Shown here one piece after another: positions 1 to 7,884 of a stretch of 43,850 nucleotides of DNA. The position numbers were made by a program, and so were the translations under genes. The notes under the pieces were generated by a model. That model was not told where the DNA came from and did not search any database. It saw only the letters and a list, made by a program, of their open reading frames with translations. Positions within the stretch are counted from its first letter, which is position 1. Every line of letters starts with the position of its first letter. Location of the stretch: NCBI GenBank assembly GCA_948468465.1, contig CAOKJJ010000017.1, forward strand, positions 1 through 43,850, in the 5' to 3' direction. The DNA comes from an uncultured Eubacterium sp. Lineage in GTDB: Bacteria > Bacillota_A > Clostridia > Lachnospirales > Lachnospiraceae.

Positions 1-21
1 GAAGAAAGAAGTTATCAGCAT

Positions 22-58
22 AGGCCACATCTTTTGTGGTCTTTCTTCTTATTTTTTT
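22..58 (+). terminator. Rho-independent terminator of an upstream gene
   Basis: An 8-bp stem (AGGCCACA with TGTGGTCT, one G-U pair) closes a 5-base loop and is followed by CTTTCTTCTTA and seven T residues at 52-58. Purine and pyrimidine tracts on either side could extend the stem. It probably ends the transcript of the gene to the left of the window, so rnpA needs its own promoter. Confidence 0.6.
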
Positions 59-115
59 ACAAGAAAACGGTTATTTTTAAAAAAATTTGTTTCGTGTATG
101 AAAAAATCCCATAGA

Positions 116-140
116 GATAACCGTTATCTTGTATTATAAT
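116..140 (+). promoter_or_regulatory. Putative rnpA promoter with a palindrome in it
   Basis: A perfect -10 hexamer TATAAT lies at 135-140, just upstream of the ribosome binding site. No good -35 stands 17 bases upstream (TAGAGA at 112-117). The spacer holds a palindrome, GATAAC-C-GTTATC at 116-128. Part of it (ATAACCGTT) is repeated in inverted orientation at 66-74 (AACGGTTAT). It could be an operator or just a local hairpin. The -10 is seen; the regulation is inferred. Confidence 0.35.
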
Positions 141-156
141 AAGGAAGCGTTTTCAG

Positions 157-522
157 GTGAAAACTATGAAATTTTCTGAATCGTTAAAAAAGAATTCTGA
201 TTTTCAAAAGGTATACAAACGGGGAAAATCTTATGCAAATCGGTATCTTGTTTTGTATGTTCTGAAAAATGGAACGGATTGCAATAGAATTGGTATTTCT
301 GTCAGCAAAAAGGTTGGCAACAGTATTGTAAGGCACCGTTTGAAACGTTTGATTAAAGAAGCTTACAGACTGCAGGAAGATATTTTTTATAGTGGTCTTG
401 ATATAGTAGTTATCGCAAGAATGTCCGCCAAAGATATTTCTTATAAGGAAACTGAAAGTGCGCTGAAGCATCTTGGAAGTCTTCACAGTATTTTAAAATC
501 AATAAAAAAAGAAGATGAATAA
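157..522 (+). CDS. rnpA: Ribonuclease P protein component
   Basis: This 121-residue basic protein is the protein subunit of RNase P, which helps the catalytic RNA remove 5' leaders from pre-tRNAs. The N-terminus ([20 protein letters not shown]) and the central helix with [20 protein letters not shown] are the family signature; length is normal. I chose the GTG at 157 because AAGGAAG at 141-147 is well spaced from it; an ATG at 166 is too far away. It is followed after two bases by yidD. The usual rpmH partner is not found upstream in the window, and a terminator at 22-58 separates rnpA from whatever precedes it. Confidence 0.95.
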   Translation: MKTMKFSESLKKNSDFQKVYKRGKSYANRYLVLYVLKNGTDCNRIGISVSKKVGNSIVRHRLKRLIKEAYRLQEDIFYSGLDIVVIARMSAKDISYKETESALKHLGSLHSILKSIKKEDE

Positions 523-524
523 AA

Positions 525-734
525 TTGAAAAAATTAATTATTTTTTGTATTAGATTATATCAAAGGTATCTGTCCCCAATGAAAACCGTGAAATGCCCTT
601 ATTTTCCATCGTGTTCGAATTATGCGATAGAAGCTGTTTCAAAACATGGTGTGATTAATGGAGGATTGCTGGCGGCCTGGAGGATTTTGCGCTGCAATCC
701 GTTTTCTAAAGGTGGATATGATCCTGTCCCATAA
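525..734 (+). CDS. yidD: Membrane protein insertion efficiency factor YidD
   Basis: This small 69-residue protein is thought to assist YidC-dependent insertion of membrane proteins. The family signature is clear: an amphipathic N-terminal segment ([12 protein letters not shown]), the cysteine motif [15 protein letters not shown], the segment KHG, and [17 protein letters not shown] at the C-terminus. Translation starts at TTG 525, two bases after the rnpA stop, so translational coupling is likely; the ribosome binding site is weak. It ends 12 bases before yidC. The rnpA-yidD-yidC order is the standard one beside bacterial origins. Confidence 0.93.
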   Translation: MKKLIIFCIRLYQRYLSPMKTVKCPYFPSCSNYAIEAVSKHGVINGGLLAAWRILRCNPFSKGGYDPVP

Positions 735-746
735 GGAGGTATTTCA

Positions 747-2021
747 TTGTCTACGATCATACTGACACAGTATTCCGGTTCTATTTTGGGTCCGATTGCG
801 AAGGTTCTTGGATGGATTATGAACTGGATTTATCTGTTTCTGGCTAATGTGTTCGGAATAGAGAACATAGGTATTACGATCATTGTTTTAACAATATTAA
901 TTTATATGTGTATGCTGCCGCTTACCATAAAGCAGCAGAAATTTTCAAAGCTTCAGCAGAAAATGCAGCCTGAGATAAAGGCGATCCAGGAAAGATATAA
1001 AGGGAAAAAGGATCAGGAATCTCAGTTGGCAATGAATGAGGAGACACAGGCGTTATATGCAAAGTACGGAATTTCTCCAACAGGGACATGCCTGCCGTTT
1101 TTACTGCAGATGCCTGTATTTTTGGCATTATATCGTGTGATATATAATGTACCTGCTTATGTATCCGGTGTGAAAGCAGCGTTTGATGGAGTAGTTGATG
1201 GAATTATCAATACTGCCGGCTTTCAGGGAATTATGGAAAAATTTTTGGAAACCATGAATCTGACACAGCAGATTAAGGCTGATTTTAACAGTACGGATCT
1301 GTCGGCAGTAAAGAATTTTATTGTAGATTCCATTTATAAAATGCCGACGTCTGGATGGAAAACGCTGAGTGATTCTTTTCCAAATTTGCAGAATGTGATT
1401 CAATCTACAAGAGATCAGTTAAATCATATGAATGCGTTTCTTGGTTTGAATATATCAGATTCGCCGCTTACAATTATTACGAACAGCTTTAAAGAGAAGT
1501 CTTATCTTTTTGTAATATTAGCTTTTTTAATACCAGTGGTATCTTATGCATCACAGATGTTAAATATTAAACTGATGCCGCAGGCAGATTCTGATCCGGA
1601 TAATCCGATGGCAAAGCAGATGAAAACGATGAACTATACAATGCCTCTGGTTTCAGTCGGGATTACTTTTACTGTACCGGTAGGACTTGGTATTTATTGG
1701 ATTTTCAGTTCTTTGACAAGGGGTGTACAGCAGTATTTTGTAAATAAGCATATTCAAAATCTTGATTTGGATGAAATGATTGCCAAAAATCAGGAAAAGC
1801 GCAAAAAGAAACTGGAAAAAATGGGGATTAACGAAAATCAGATTCGAAATGCTGCAAAATTGAGTACGAAAAGCAATGCACAATTATCTGCAACGATGAC
1901 AAAGGCGGAAAGAGATGCAAAAATAGAAAAAGCATATGAATATAGAAAGACAGCCAATCCGAACAGTTTAACAGCAAAAGCAAATTTGGTAAAGGATTTT
2001 AATGAAAGGAATAATAAATAA
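747..2021 (+). CDS. yidC: Membrane protein insertase YidC/Oxa1 family
   Basis: This is a polytopic membrane insertase for newly made inner-membrane proteins. TM segments are visible at about residues 15-60 (ending in IYMCMLPLTIKQQKFSKLQQ), near 118-135 (CLPFLLQMPVFLALYRVIYN), and in the last third (SYLFVILAFLIPVVSYASQM and the region ending in IYWIFSSLTRGVQQYFV). The tail is highly basic and coiled, as in ribosome-interacting YidC. At 424 aa it is longer than SpoIIIJ-type proteins because of a soluble insert of roughly 120 residues after the second TM. It shows no lipoprotein cysteine at its N-terminus, unlike Bacillus SpoIIIJ. The TTG start is supported by AAGGAGG at 733-739. Confidence 0.93.
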   Translation: MSTIILTQYSGSILGPIAKVLGWIMNWIYLFLANVFGIENIGITIIVLTILIYMCMLPLTIKQQKFSKLQQKMQPEIKAIQERYKGKKDQESQLAMNEETQALYAKYGISPTGTCLPFLLQMPVFLALYRVIYNVPAYVSGVKAAFDGVVDGIINTAGFQGIMEKFLETMNLTQQIKADFNSTDLSAVKNFIVDSIYKMPTSGWKTLSDSFPNLQNVIQSTRDQLNHMNAFLGLNISDSPLTIITNSFKEKSYLFVILAFLIPVVSYASQMLNIKLMPQADSDPDNPMAKQMKTMNYTMPLVSVGITFTVPVGLGIYWIFSSLTRGVQQYFVNKHIQNLDLDEMIAKNQEKRKKKLEKMGINENQIRNAAKLSTKSNAQLSATMTKAERDAKIEKAYEYRKTANPNSLTAKANLVKDFNERNNK

Positions 2022-2037
2022 AGGGGAGATTTTTGTG

Positions 2038-2664
2038 ATGGAGTTTATTGAGGTAAGTGCAAAAACAGTGAATGATGCGGTTACGGATGCTTTAGTTCGG
2101 CTTGGAGTAACAAGCGATCAGTTGGAATATGAGGTAGTAAGTGAAGGAAGCACAGGTTTTTTAGGTTTTGGCAGTAAACCTGCAGTTATTAAAGCACGCA
2201 AAAAATATTCGCCAGAAGAAACTGTCAGAGAATTTTTGAACCGTGTATTTGAAGCGATGGAACTTGAAGTTGAGATTCTTATAAATTATGACGAAGAAAA
2301 CAGTTTGATGGATGTAGAGTTTAAGGGCGAAGAAATGGGAGTCTTGATTGGAAAACGAGGACAAACTTTAGATTCTCTTCAGTATTTGACAAACCTTGCT
2401 GTAAATAAGCAGACAGAGCATTATGTGAAAGTAAAGCTGGATACTGAAGATTATCGTAAACGGAGAAAAGAAACTCTGGAAAATCTTGCTAAGAATATCT
2501 CATATAAAGTTAAAAGAACAAAACGTCCGGTTGCGTTGGAGCCAATGAACCCATATGAGCGTAGGGTAATTCATTCTGCGCTTCAAAATGACCGGTTTGT
2601 ATCTACGCATAGCGAAGGGGAAGAACCATACCGTCATGTAGTTGTTACATTAAAAAGAAATTAG
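2038..2664 (+). CDS. jag: Jag/KhpB RNA-binding protein (Jag-N, KH, R3H)
   Basis: This 208-residue protein has the three Jag domains in order: an N-terminal Jag domain (about 1-50, with STGFLGFGSKPA), a KH domain with GVLIGKRGQTLDSLQYL (about 100-120), and a C-terminal R3H domain (MNPYERRVIHSALQ, then VSTHSEGEEPYR). KhpB binds many RNAs with KhpA and affects cell elongation in Gram-positives. AGGGGAG at 2022-2028 serves either GTG 2035 or ATG 2038; I chose the ATG. An upstream in-frame ATG at 2002 lies inside yidC before this site and is unlikely. The position directly after yidC is conserved. Confidence 0.92.
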   Translation: MEFIEVSAKTVNDAVTDALVRLGVTSDQLEYEVVSEGSTGFLGFGSKPAVIKARKKYSPEETVREFLNRVFEAMELEVEILINYDEENSLMDVEFKGEEMGVLIGKRGQTLDSLQYLTNLAVNKQTEHYVKVKLDTEDYRKRRKETLENLAKNISYKVKRTKRPVALEPMNPYERRVIHSALQNDRFVSTHSEGEEPYRHVVVTLKRN

Positions 2665-2665
2665 A

Positions 2666-2690
2666 AGCTGTCATGAAATAACTTTCAATT
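2666..2690. repeat. Half copy of the AGCTGTCATGAAATA palindrome
   Basis: The segment starting AGCTGTCATGAAATA and ending CTTTCAATT matches, apart from a one-base deletion, the reverse complement of the right arm of the large palindrome at 7044-7109. It sits between the jag stop and the jag terminator. It is a partial copy of a dispersed repeat. Confidence 0.6.
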
Positions 2691-2694
2691 GAAG

Positions 2695-2727
2695 CTGTGT
2701 TCAAATTTATTTGAACACAGTTTTTTT
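2695..2727 (+). terminator. Terminator of the rnpA-jag operon
   Basis: An 11-bp perfect stem (CTGTGTTCAAA at 2695-2705, TTTGAACACAG at 2710-2720) with a 4-base loop is followed by seven T residues. It separates the rnpA-yidD-yidC-jag unit from mnmE, or acts as an attenuator before mnmE. Confidence 0.85.
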
Positions 2728-2742
2728 AAATAGGAGATGCAT

Positions 2743-4122
2743 ATGAACACGGATACGATTGCAGCGATTGCTACAGCAATGGCGAATTCAGGAATTGGAA
2801 TTATACGAATGAGCGGAAATGAAGCCGTTGATATTGCGGATCACATATTTCGAGCGAAGAATGGGAAGTCTTTAAAAGATTGCAAATCTCATACAATCCA
2901 TTATGGATACATTATGGATGAAAATAAAATGATAGATGAAGTGCTGGTAATGATTATGAAGGCTCCAAATAGTTATACAAGAGAAGATACGATTGAAATT
3001 AATTGTCATGGCGGTATGCTCGTTATGCAGAAGATTTTAGAAATGACAATTAAAAATGGAGCAAGGCCGGCGGAACCAGGAGAATTTACAAAGAGAGCAT
3101 TTTTAAATGGCAGAATAGATCTTGCACAAGCAGAATCTGTGATTGATATTATTAATTCTAAAAATGATTTTGCTCTGAAGAGTTCTCTTATTCAGCTGAA
3201 GGGAAAAATGTCTCATAAAATACGGGAATTAAGAAAAAAAATCATTCATGAAACCGCATATATCGAATCAGCAGTAGATGATCCGGAACATTATTCTTTA
3301 GATGGATATCCGGAACATTTAAAAGACGTTGTCTTTCATCTGAAGAGCGAAGTTCAGAAGCTGCTGGATACTGCAGATCAGGGAAGAATGTTAAAAGAAG
3401 GTATTCATACAGTTATCGTTGGAAAGCCGAATGTAGGCAAGTCATCTCTTTTAAATATTTTGTCAGGCTCTGAACGGGCAATTGTTACGGATGTGGCCGG
3501 AACAACAAGAGATATACTGGAAGAACAGGTTTATTTAAATGGTATTGCATTAAATGTGATAGATACGGCAGGTATTCATGAAACGGAAGATATCGTTGAA
3601 AAAATCGGTGTAGACAAAGCAAAAGAATATTTAAAAAATGCAGATTTAGTTTTATATGTGATAGATGGATCACAGTCATTGAGCGAAGAAGATCATAAAA
3701 TTGTAGAAATGATTCAGGGAAAAAAAGTTATTATATTACTGAACAAGTCGGATCTGGAACAGAAGCCAGAAACAGATGATTTGGAATATTTATCTAAATT
3801 GTCAAAACATATGGTATTTATATCGGCAAAAAAAGGAGATGGAATTGCGGAATTATCTAAGACCATTTATGATATGTTTTTAAAACAGGATATATCATTT
3901 AATGATGAATTAGTGATTACGAATATCAGACATAAGAATGCTCTTTTACAAACACTGGAAAGTCTCAATTTTGTAGAAGAGAGTATTCAGAATCAAATGC
4001 CTGAAGATTTTTATTCTATAGATTTCATGCATGCTTATGAAGCATTAGGAATGATTACTGGTGAGTCTGTAGAAGATGATTTGGCCCAGGAAATTTTTTC
4101 TAAATTCTGTATGGGAAAATAG
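2743..4122 (+). CDS. mnmE: tRNA uridine-5-carboxymethylaminomethyl GTPase MnmE
   Basis: MnmE works with MnmG to modify the wobble uridine (position 34) of certain tRNAs. The 459 residues show the N-terminal tetrahydrofolate-binding domain (DTIAAIATA..GIGIIRMSG) and a helical domain with an inserted G domain: G1 GKPNVGKSS near residue 227, then VAGTTRD, G3 DTAG near 273, and G4 NKSD near 334. The C-terminal FCMGK is the catalytic FCxGK motif. I prefer ATG 2743 to ATG 2737 because AGGAG at 2732-2736 abuts the first but is 6 bases from the second. mnmG follows, as usual. Confidence 0.96.
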   Translation: MNTDTIAAIATAMANSGIGIIRMSGNEAVDIADHIFRAKNGKSLKDCKSHTIHYGYIMDENKMIDEVLVMIMKAPNSYTREDTIEINCHGGMLVMQKILEMTIKNGARPAEPGEFTKRAFLNGRIDLAQAESVIDIINSKNDFALKSSLIQLKGKMSHKIRELRKKIIHETAYIESAVDDPEHYSLDGYPEHLKDVVFHLKSEVQKLLDTADQGRMLKEGIHTVIVGKPNVGKSSLLNILSGSERAIVTDVAGTTRDILEEQVYLNGIALNVIDTAGIHETEDIVEKIGVDKAKEYLKNADLVLYVIDGSQSLSEEDHKIVEMIQGKKVIILLNKSDLEQKPETDDLEYLSKLSKHMVFISAKKGDGIAELSKTIYDMFLKQDISFNDELVITNIRHKNALLQTLESLNFVEESIQNQMPEDFYSIDFMHAYEALGMITGESVEDDLAQEIFSKFCMGK

Positions 4123-4157
4123 AATTAAAATAGAATAAAATAGAATTAGTATAGAAT
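4116..4157 (+). repeat. Short tandem repeat (AAAATAGAAT) x4
   Basis: Four consecutive 10-11 base units of the form AAAATAGAATT, the last diverged (AGTATAGAATT), run from the mnmE stop codon into the intergenic space before mnmG. The spacing is close to one helical turn. This may be replication slippage; no function is evident. Confidence 0.7.
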
Positions 4158-4189
4158 TATTTAAAGTATATTTAATGGAGGCTGAAGAA

Positions 4190-6169
4190 ATGGAAGGTTC
4201 CGGAAATACATTTGAAGAGACATATGATGTGGTTGTAGTTGGTGCCGGGCATGCCGGGTGTGAGGCCGCCCTGGCTTGTGCAAGACTTGGTTTGGAAACA
4301 ATTATTTTTACAGTGAGTGTTGACAGTATTGCACTTATGCCATGTAATCCGAATATCGGGGGCAGCTCCAAAGGACATTTAGTAAGAGAAATTGATGCTC
4401 TTGGCGGACAAATGGGGATCAATATAGACAAGACATTTATTCAGTCTAAAATGCTGAATCGTTCCAAAGGTCCTGCGGTACATTCTCTGCGTGCGCAAGC
4501 GGATAAAGCAGATTATAGTATGGAAATGCGCAGAACCTTGCAAAGTACCGATCATTTAACAATCAAACAGGCTGAGGTCGCTGAGATTATTACACAATCT
4601 TATCAGGATAATAATATAAAGATACAAGAAGATAGTTATACTCCTTTAAATCAGGAAAAAACAGAAAAATTAAATGTAAATAAAAAAATTGCAGGCATTA
4701 AAACTGTATCTGGCGCAACCTATTTTTGTAAAGCGGTTATTTTATGTACAGGAACTTATTTGCGTGCCCGCTGCCTGACCGGAGAAATGATTACGCATAC
4801 GGGCCCAAACGGGTTGATGGCTGCGAATTTTCTAACCGCATCATTAGAAAAAAACGGAGTAGAAATGCTCCGCTTTAAAACCGGTACTCCGGCAAGAATA
4901 GACAGACGTTCCATTGATTTTACAAAAATGCAGGAACAGAAGGGAGATGAACGGGTAGTACCATTTTCATTTACAACAAATCCGGATGATGTTCAAATAG
5001 ATCAGGTGTCTTGTTGGTTGACTTATACAAACGAAATGACACATGAGATAATTCGGAATAATTTGGACCGTTCCCCAATTTATGATGGTGTAATCGAAGG
5101 AACTGGACCACGATATTGTCCTTCCATAGAAGATAAAGTGGTAAAGTTTCCGGATAAGGATCGACATCAGTTGTTTATAGAGCCTGAGGGGATACATACA
5201 AATGAGATGTATGTTGGAGGAATGTCAAGCTCACTGCCTGAAGATGTACAGTATGCTATGTATCGTACAGTACCGGGTTTGGAACATGCTAAAATAGTTC
5301 GATGCGCTTATGCGATAGAATATGACTGCATGAATCCAAATCAGTTATATCCATCATTAGAATTTAAGAAAATTCATGGTCTTTTTAGCGGAGGACAGTT
5401 TAATGGAAGTTCCGGTTATGAGGAAGCTGCTGCACAAGGACTGATTGCCGGCATTAATGCCGCTATGGAAATTTTGGGAAAAGAACCATTGATATTAGAT
5501 CGATCAGAGTCTTATATTGGCGTATTAATTGACGATTTAGTTACAAAAGAAAATCATGAACCATATCGTATGATGACTTCCAGAGCAGAGTACCGATTAT
5601 TATTAAGACAGGATAATGCCGATTTGCGTCTTACAAAAAAAGGTTATCAGGTTGGACTGATTTCGAAAGAACGATATGAATGGATCATTAAAAAAGAGCA
5701 GATGATTCAGGAAGAGGTAGAACGAATCTCTCACGTAATAGTTGGAGCAAATCAAAAGACACAGGAATTTTTAGAAAAACATCATAGTGTGCCTTTAAAT
5801 ACCGGATCAACTTTAACAGAGCTAATACGCAGACCAGAATTAAATTATGATTTATTATATGAATTAGATCCGCAGCGGCCAAATTTACCAGATGATGTTG
5901 CAGAGCAGGTAAATATTAATATTAAATATGATGGATATATTAAGAGGCAAATGAAGCAGGTAGAAAGTTTTAAGAAACTTGAAAACAAAAAATTGGAAAA
6001 AAATTTTGATTATGATGCAGTTCATGGCCTTCGTATAGAAGCTAGGCAAAAATTGAATTTGTATCAGCCGGTTTCTATTGGACAGGCTTCCAGAATATCA
6101 GGAGTATCACCAGCAGATATATCTGTACTGCTTGTATACCTGGAACAATATTATCATAATAAAAGGTAA
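4190..6169 (+). CDS. mnmG: tRNA uridine-5-carboxymethylaminomethyl enzyme MnmG (GidA)
   Basis: This FAD- and NADH-dependent partner of MnmE introduces the carboxymethylaminomethyl group on wobble uridine 34. The 659-residue protein has the N-terminal dinucleotide-binding motif [10 protein letters not shown] (about 18-27), the family motifs [20 protein letters not shown] and [12 protein letters not shown], and the C-terminal helical domain ending in [19 protein letters not shown], which contacts MnmE. TGGAGG at 4176-4181 is correctly spaced for ATG 4190 but overlaps the in-frame ATG at 4175, so the shorter form is chosen. rsmG follows after about 150 bases that hold two palindromes. Confidence 0.96.
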   Translation: MEGSGNTFEETYDVVVVGAGHAGCEAALACARLGLETIIFTVSVDSIALMPCNPNIGGSSKGHLVREIDALGGQMGINIDKTFIQSKMLNRSKGPAVHSLRAQADKADYSMEMRRTLQSTDHLTIKQAEVAEIITQSYQDNNIKIQEDSYTPLNQEKTEKLNVNKKIAGIKTVSGATYFCKAVILCTGTYLRARCLTGEMITHTGPNGLMAANFLTASLEKNGVEMLRFKTGTPARIDRRSIDFTKMQEQKGDERVVPFSFTTNPDDVQIDQVSCWLTYTNEMTHEIIRNNLDRSPIYDGVIEGTGPRYCPSIEDKVVKFPDKDRHQLFIEPEGIHTNEMYVGGMSSSLPEDVQYAMYRTVPGLEHAKIVRCAYAIEYDCMNPNQLYPSLEFKKIHGLFSGGQFNGSSGYEEAAAQGLIAGINAAMEILGKEPLILDRSESYIGVLIDDLVTKENHEPYRMMTSRAEYRLLLRQDNADLRLTKKGYQVGLISKERYEWIIKKEQMIQEEVERISHVIVGANQKTQEFLEKHHSVPLNTGSTLTELIRRPELNYDLLYELDPQRPNLPDDVAEQVNINIKYDGYIKRQMKQVESFKKLENKKLEKNFDYDAVHGLRIEARQKLNLYQPVSIGQASRISGVSPADISVLLVYLEQYYHNKR

Positions 6170-6209
6170 CAGTTCAGATAATTCTTGCAGACCTACCCAG
6201 AACTGTTAC
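6166..6209. repeat. CAGTTC palindromic repeat, copy A (variant)
   Basis: The arms GTAACAGTTC (6166-6175) and GAACTGTTAC (6200-6209) flank a 24-base centre. The left half through CAGATAA matches the copy at 31107. The centre carries about 13 extra bases. It begins at the mnmG stop codon. Confidence 0.75.
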
Positions 6210-6255
6210 AATAAAAGAGCCAAAGAATAATAAAAGAGGTTGTTTTATTTGATCA

Positions 6256-6305
6256 GGAACTGTATGCAAATAACTTATGATTTTCTCTTGTTTACATACA
6301 GTTCC
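6256..6305. repeat. GGAACTGTATG inverted repeat between mnmG and rsmG
   Basis: Perfect 11-bp arms (GGAACTGTATG at 6256-6266, CATACAGTTCC at 6295-6305) enclose 28 bases. No T tract follows, so it is not a classical terminator. The preceding TTATTTGATCAG resembles sequence before AGCTGTATG near 19991-20015, suggesting a dispersed element. Confidence 0.65.
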
Positions 6306-6323
6306 TAATAGAAAAGGGGATTT

Positions 6324-7043
6324 ATGGATTATAGATTTGATAAATTTGAGAATAGATTATTACAATTGGATATTCAGATTACAGAGCAGATGAAAGAGCA
6401 ATTTGCGATTTATTATGATATATTATGTGAATGGAATGAGATTATGAATCTTACAGCAATTACGCAATTTGATGAAGTTGTAGAAAAGCATTTTTTAGAT
6501 AGCCTTGCCTTGGGAGCTTATTTGAAAATGAAAGGAAATTTGAAGCTGATTGATATTGGTACGGGTGCAGGTTTTCCAGGAATACCTTTAAAGATTGTCT
6601 ATCCGCAGTTACATGTTTTGCTTGTAGATTCATTAAATAAAAGGGTCCGGTTTTTAAATGAAGTTATACAAAGATTAAATTTGTCAAATATTTTTGCTGT
6701 TCATGGGAGAGCAGAAGAACTAGCTCGTAAAAATGAATATAGGGAACAATATGATCTGTGTGTCTCTCGGGCAGTGGCGCATTTAGCAAGTCTAAGTGAA
6801 TATTGTTTACCTTTTGTAAAAACTGGAGGAGTTTTTGCAGCTTATAAATCCTCAGATATTGAGGATGAAGTTGAGCAGTCGAAAAAAGCGATTCAAATTT
6901 TAGGAGGAAAACTAAAGAGTGTAGAAATGTTTCAGCTGCCAGAGACTGCATATAACAGATCATTTGTAATGATAGACAAAGTAAAAAATACTTCTAAAAA
7001 GTATCCAAGAAAAGCTGGTACACCTGTAAAGTGTCCATTATAA
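6324..7043 (+). CDS. rsmG: 16S rRNA (guanine527-N7)-methyltransferase RsmG (GidB)
   Basis: RsmG methylates G527 of 16S rRNA using S-adenosylmethionine. The 239-residue protein has the expected NLTAI motif, then HFLDSLAL, and the SAM-binding loop DIGTGAGFPGIPLKI near residues 75-90. SRAVAHLASL and the CLPFVKTGGVFAAYKS strand are also typical. The tail KYPRKAGTPVKCPL is the family C-terminus. AAGGGG lies just upstream of ATG 6324. In Bacillus, noc follows this gene; here two unrelated reverse-strand genes and the parS region come between rsmG and parA. Confidence 0.96.
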   Translation: MDYRFDKFENRLLQLDIQITEQMKEQFAIYYDILCEWNEIMNLTAITQFDEVVEKHFLDSLALGAYLKMKGNLKLIDIGTGAGFPGIPLKIVYPQLHVLLVDSLNKRVRFLNEVIQRLNLSNIFAVHGRAEELARKNEYREQYDLCVSRAVAHLASLSEYCLPFVKTGGVFAAYKSSDIEDEVEQSKKAIQILGGKLKSVEMFQLPETAYNRSFVMIDKVKNTSKKYPRKAGTPVKCPL

Positions 7044-7109
7044 GGAGCTGTCATGAAATAGCTTTCAAATTTATTAAATCAAATTGAAAGTTTATTTCAT
7101 GACAGCTCC
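7044..7109. repeat. Large palindrome directly after the rsmG stop
   Basis: Near-perfect 29-base arms (7044-7072 and 7081-7109) begin GGAGCTGTCATGAAATA and enclose 8 bases. The left arm starts at the base after the rsmG stop. A half copy lies at 2666-2690. There is no T tract at the hairpin base, so its role as terminator is uncertain. Presence in two places marks it as a mobile or dispersed palindrome. Confidence 0.8.
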
Positions 7110-7120
7110 TGACTGCATTT

Positions 7121-7164
7121 AAAGAATCTAACCTTTTATTATATTACGTGAATTGGATTCTTTT
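7121..7164. terminator. Probable bidirectional terminator between convergent genes
   Basis: The arms AAAGAATCTAA (7121-7131) and TTGGATTCTTT (7153-7163) pair with one wobble; T residues follow on the plus strand and an ATTTAAA context on the minus strand. It lies between rsmG (plus) and the converging reverse-strand gene. Confidence 0.45.
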
Positions 7165-7181
7165 GCTTTTGCATCCGTCTG

Positions 7182-7826
7182 TTATTTTTTTCTGCCGATA
7201 TACCTGTATGTATGTTTTTTATAGAGAATATATTCTTCACCAAAAGTATCGGTTAAAAATTTTTCTTCTTGTAAAATTTGCAGATTGAGCATAACAATTG
7301 GCCAGATTGAAAAAATGAGCAGAAATATATTAAAATACATAAGCAATATTCCTGTGTACATAAAATCAAAAGCCAGGAATGCAGGATTTCGGCTGTATCT
7401 GTATATTCCGTTCGTTATTAGTTCCGTCTTGTCATGTTCTGGAATACCTGCTCTCCAACTATTTTTCATTGTCAATACAGATATGAAAAAGATAAGATCA
7501 CCTAATAACCCCAATATGATTCCAGTTATCTTTGTATATGTGTGCATCAGGCCGCAGTCATATCGAATGGAAATTATTTGAACAGGAATAACACAAATCG
7601 TAGACATTAATGTGAGTATTTCTATTCTTTTGATATGTTTATCTTGTTTATGTCCTAATTGCATGGTATGTATACCATGTCTTTTTAGAGAAAACTGTTT
7701 CATAAAGTATATGATATAAAATAAAATTAAGATTGCATAAGCAGATATGTCAAAAAAATCTCCAATTGAACCAGCTAAATAAATAGTAGTTGGGCCGTCT
7801 GCATTTCCAATGATTAATTCTGTCAT
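7182..7826 (-). CDS. ICMT/PEMT-like integral membrane methyltransferase
   Basis: This 214-residue polytopic protein has the C-terminal signature of the isoprenylcysteine carboxyl methyltransferase / phospholipid methyltransferase superfamily: LITNGIYRYSRNPAFLAF, then EEKFLTDTFGEEYILYKKHTYRYI, the SAM and substrate region. About five hydrophobic segments are visible. Its true substrate is unknown; bacteria lack prenylated CaaX proteins. The first 20 residues (MTELIIGNADGPTTIYLAG) resemble the NADGPT-type motif of sodium-pumping decarboxylase beta subunits, which is unexpected here. The start has only a weak ribosome binding site. It lies 58 bases downstream of the hydrolase gene, probably in one transcript. 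Confidence 0.75.
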   Translation of the reverse strand: MTELIIGNADGPTTIYLAGSIGDFFDISAYAILILFYIIYFMKQFSLKRHGIHTMQLGHKQDKHIKRIEILTLMSTICVIPVQIISIRYDCGLMHTYTKITGIILGLLGDLIFFISVLTMKNSWRAGIPEHDKTELITNGIYRYSRNPAFLAFDFMYTGILLMYFNIFLLIFSIWPIVMLNLQILQEEKFLTDTFGEEYILYKKHTYRYIGRKK

Positions 7827-7884
7827 AAAAAATTCCCATAAAATTTATTAAACGTATTTTTAGGATACTTGCAGTAATATGCTA

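Noticed and set aside
1..156. rpmH (ribosomal protein L34) upstream of rnpA
   Set aside because: No frame encodes the Lys/Arg-rich L34 sequence in this stretch; it must lie outside the window if adjacent.
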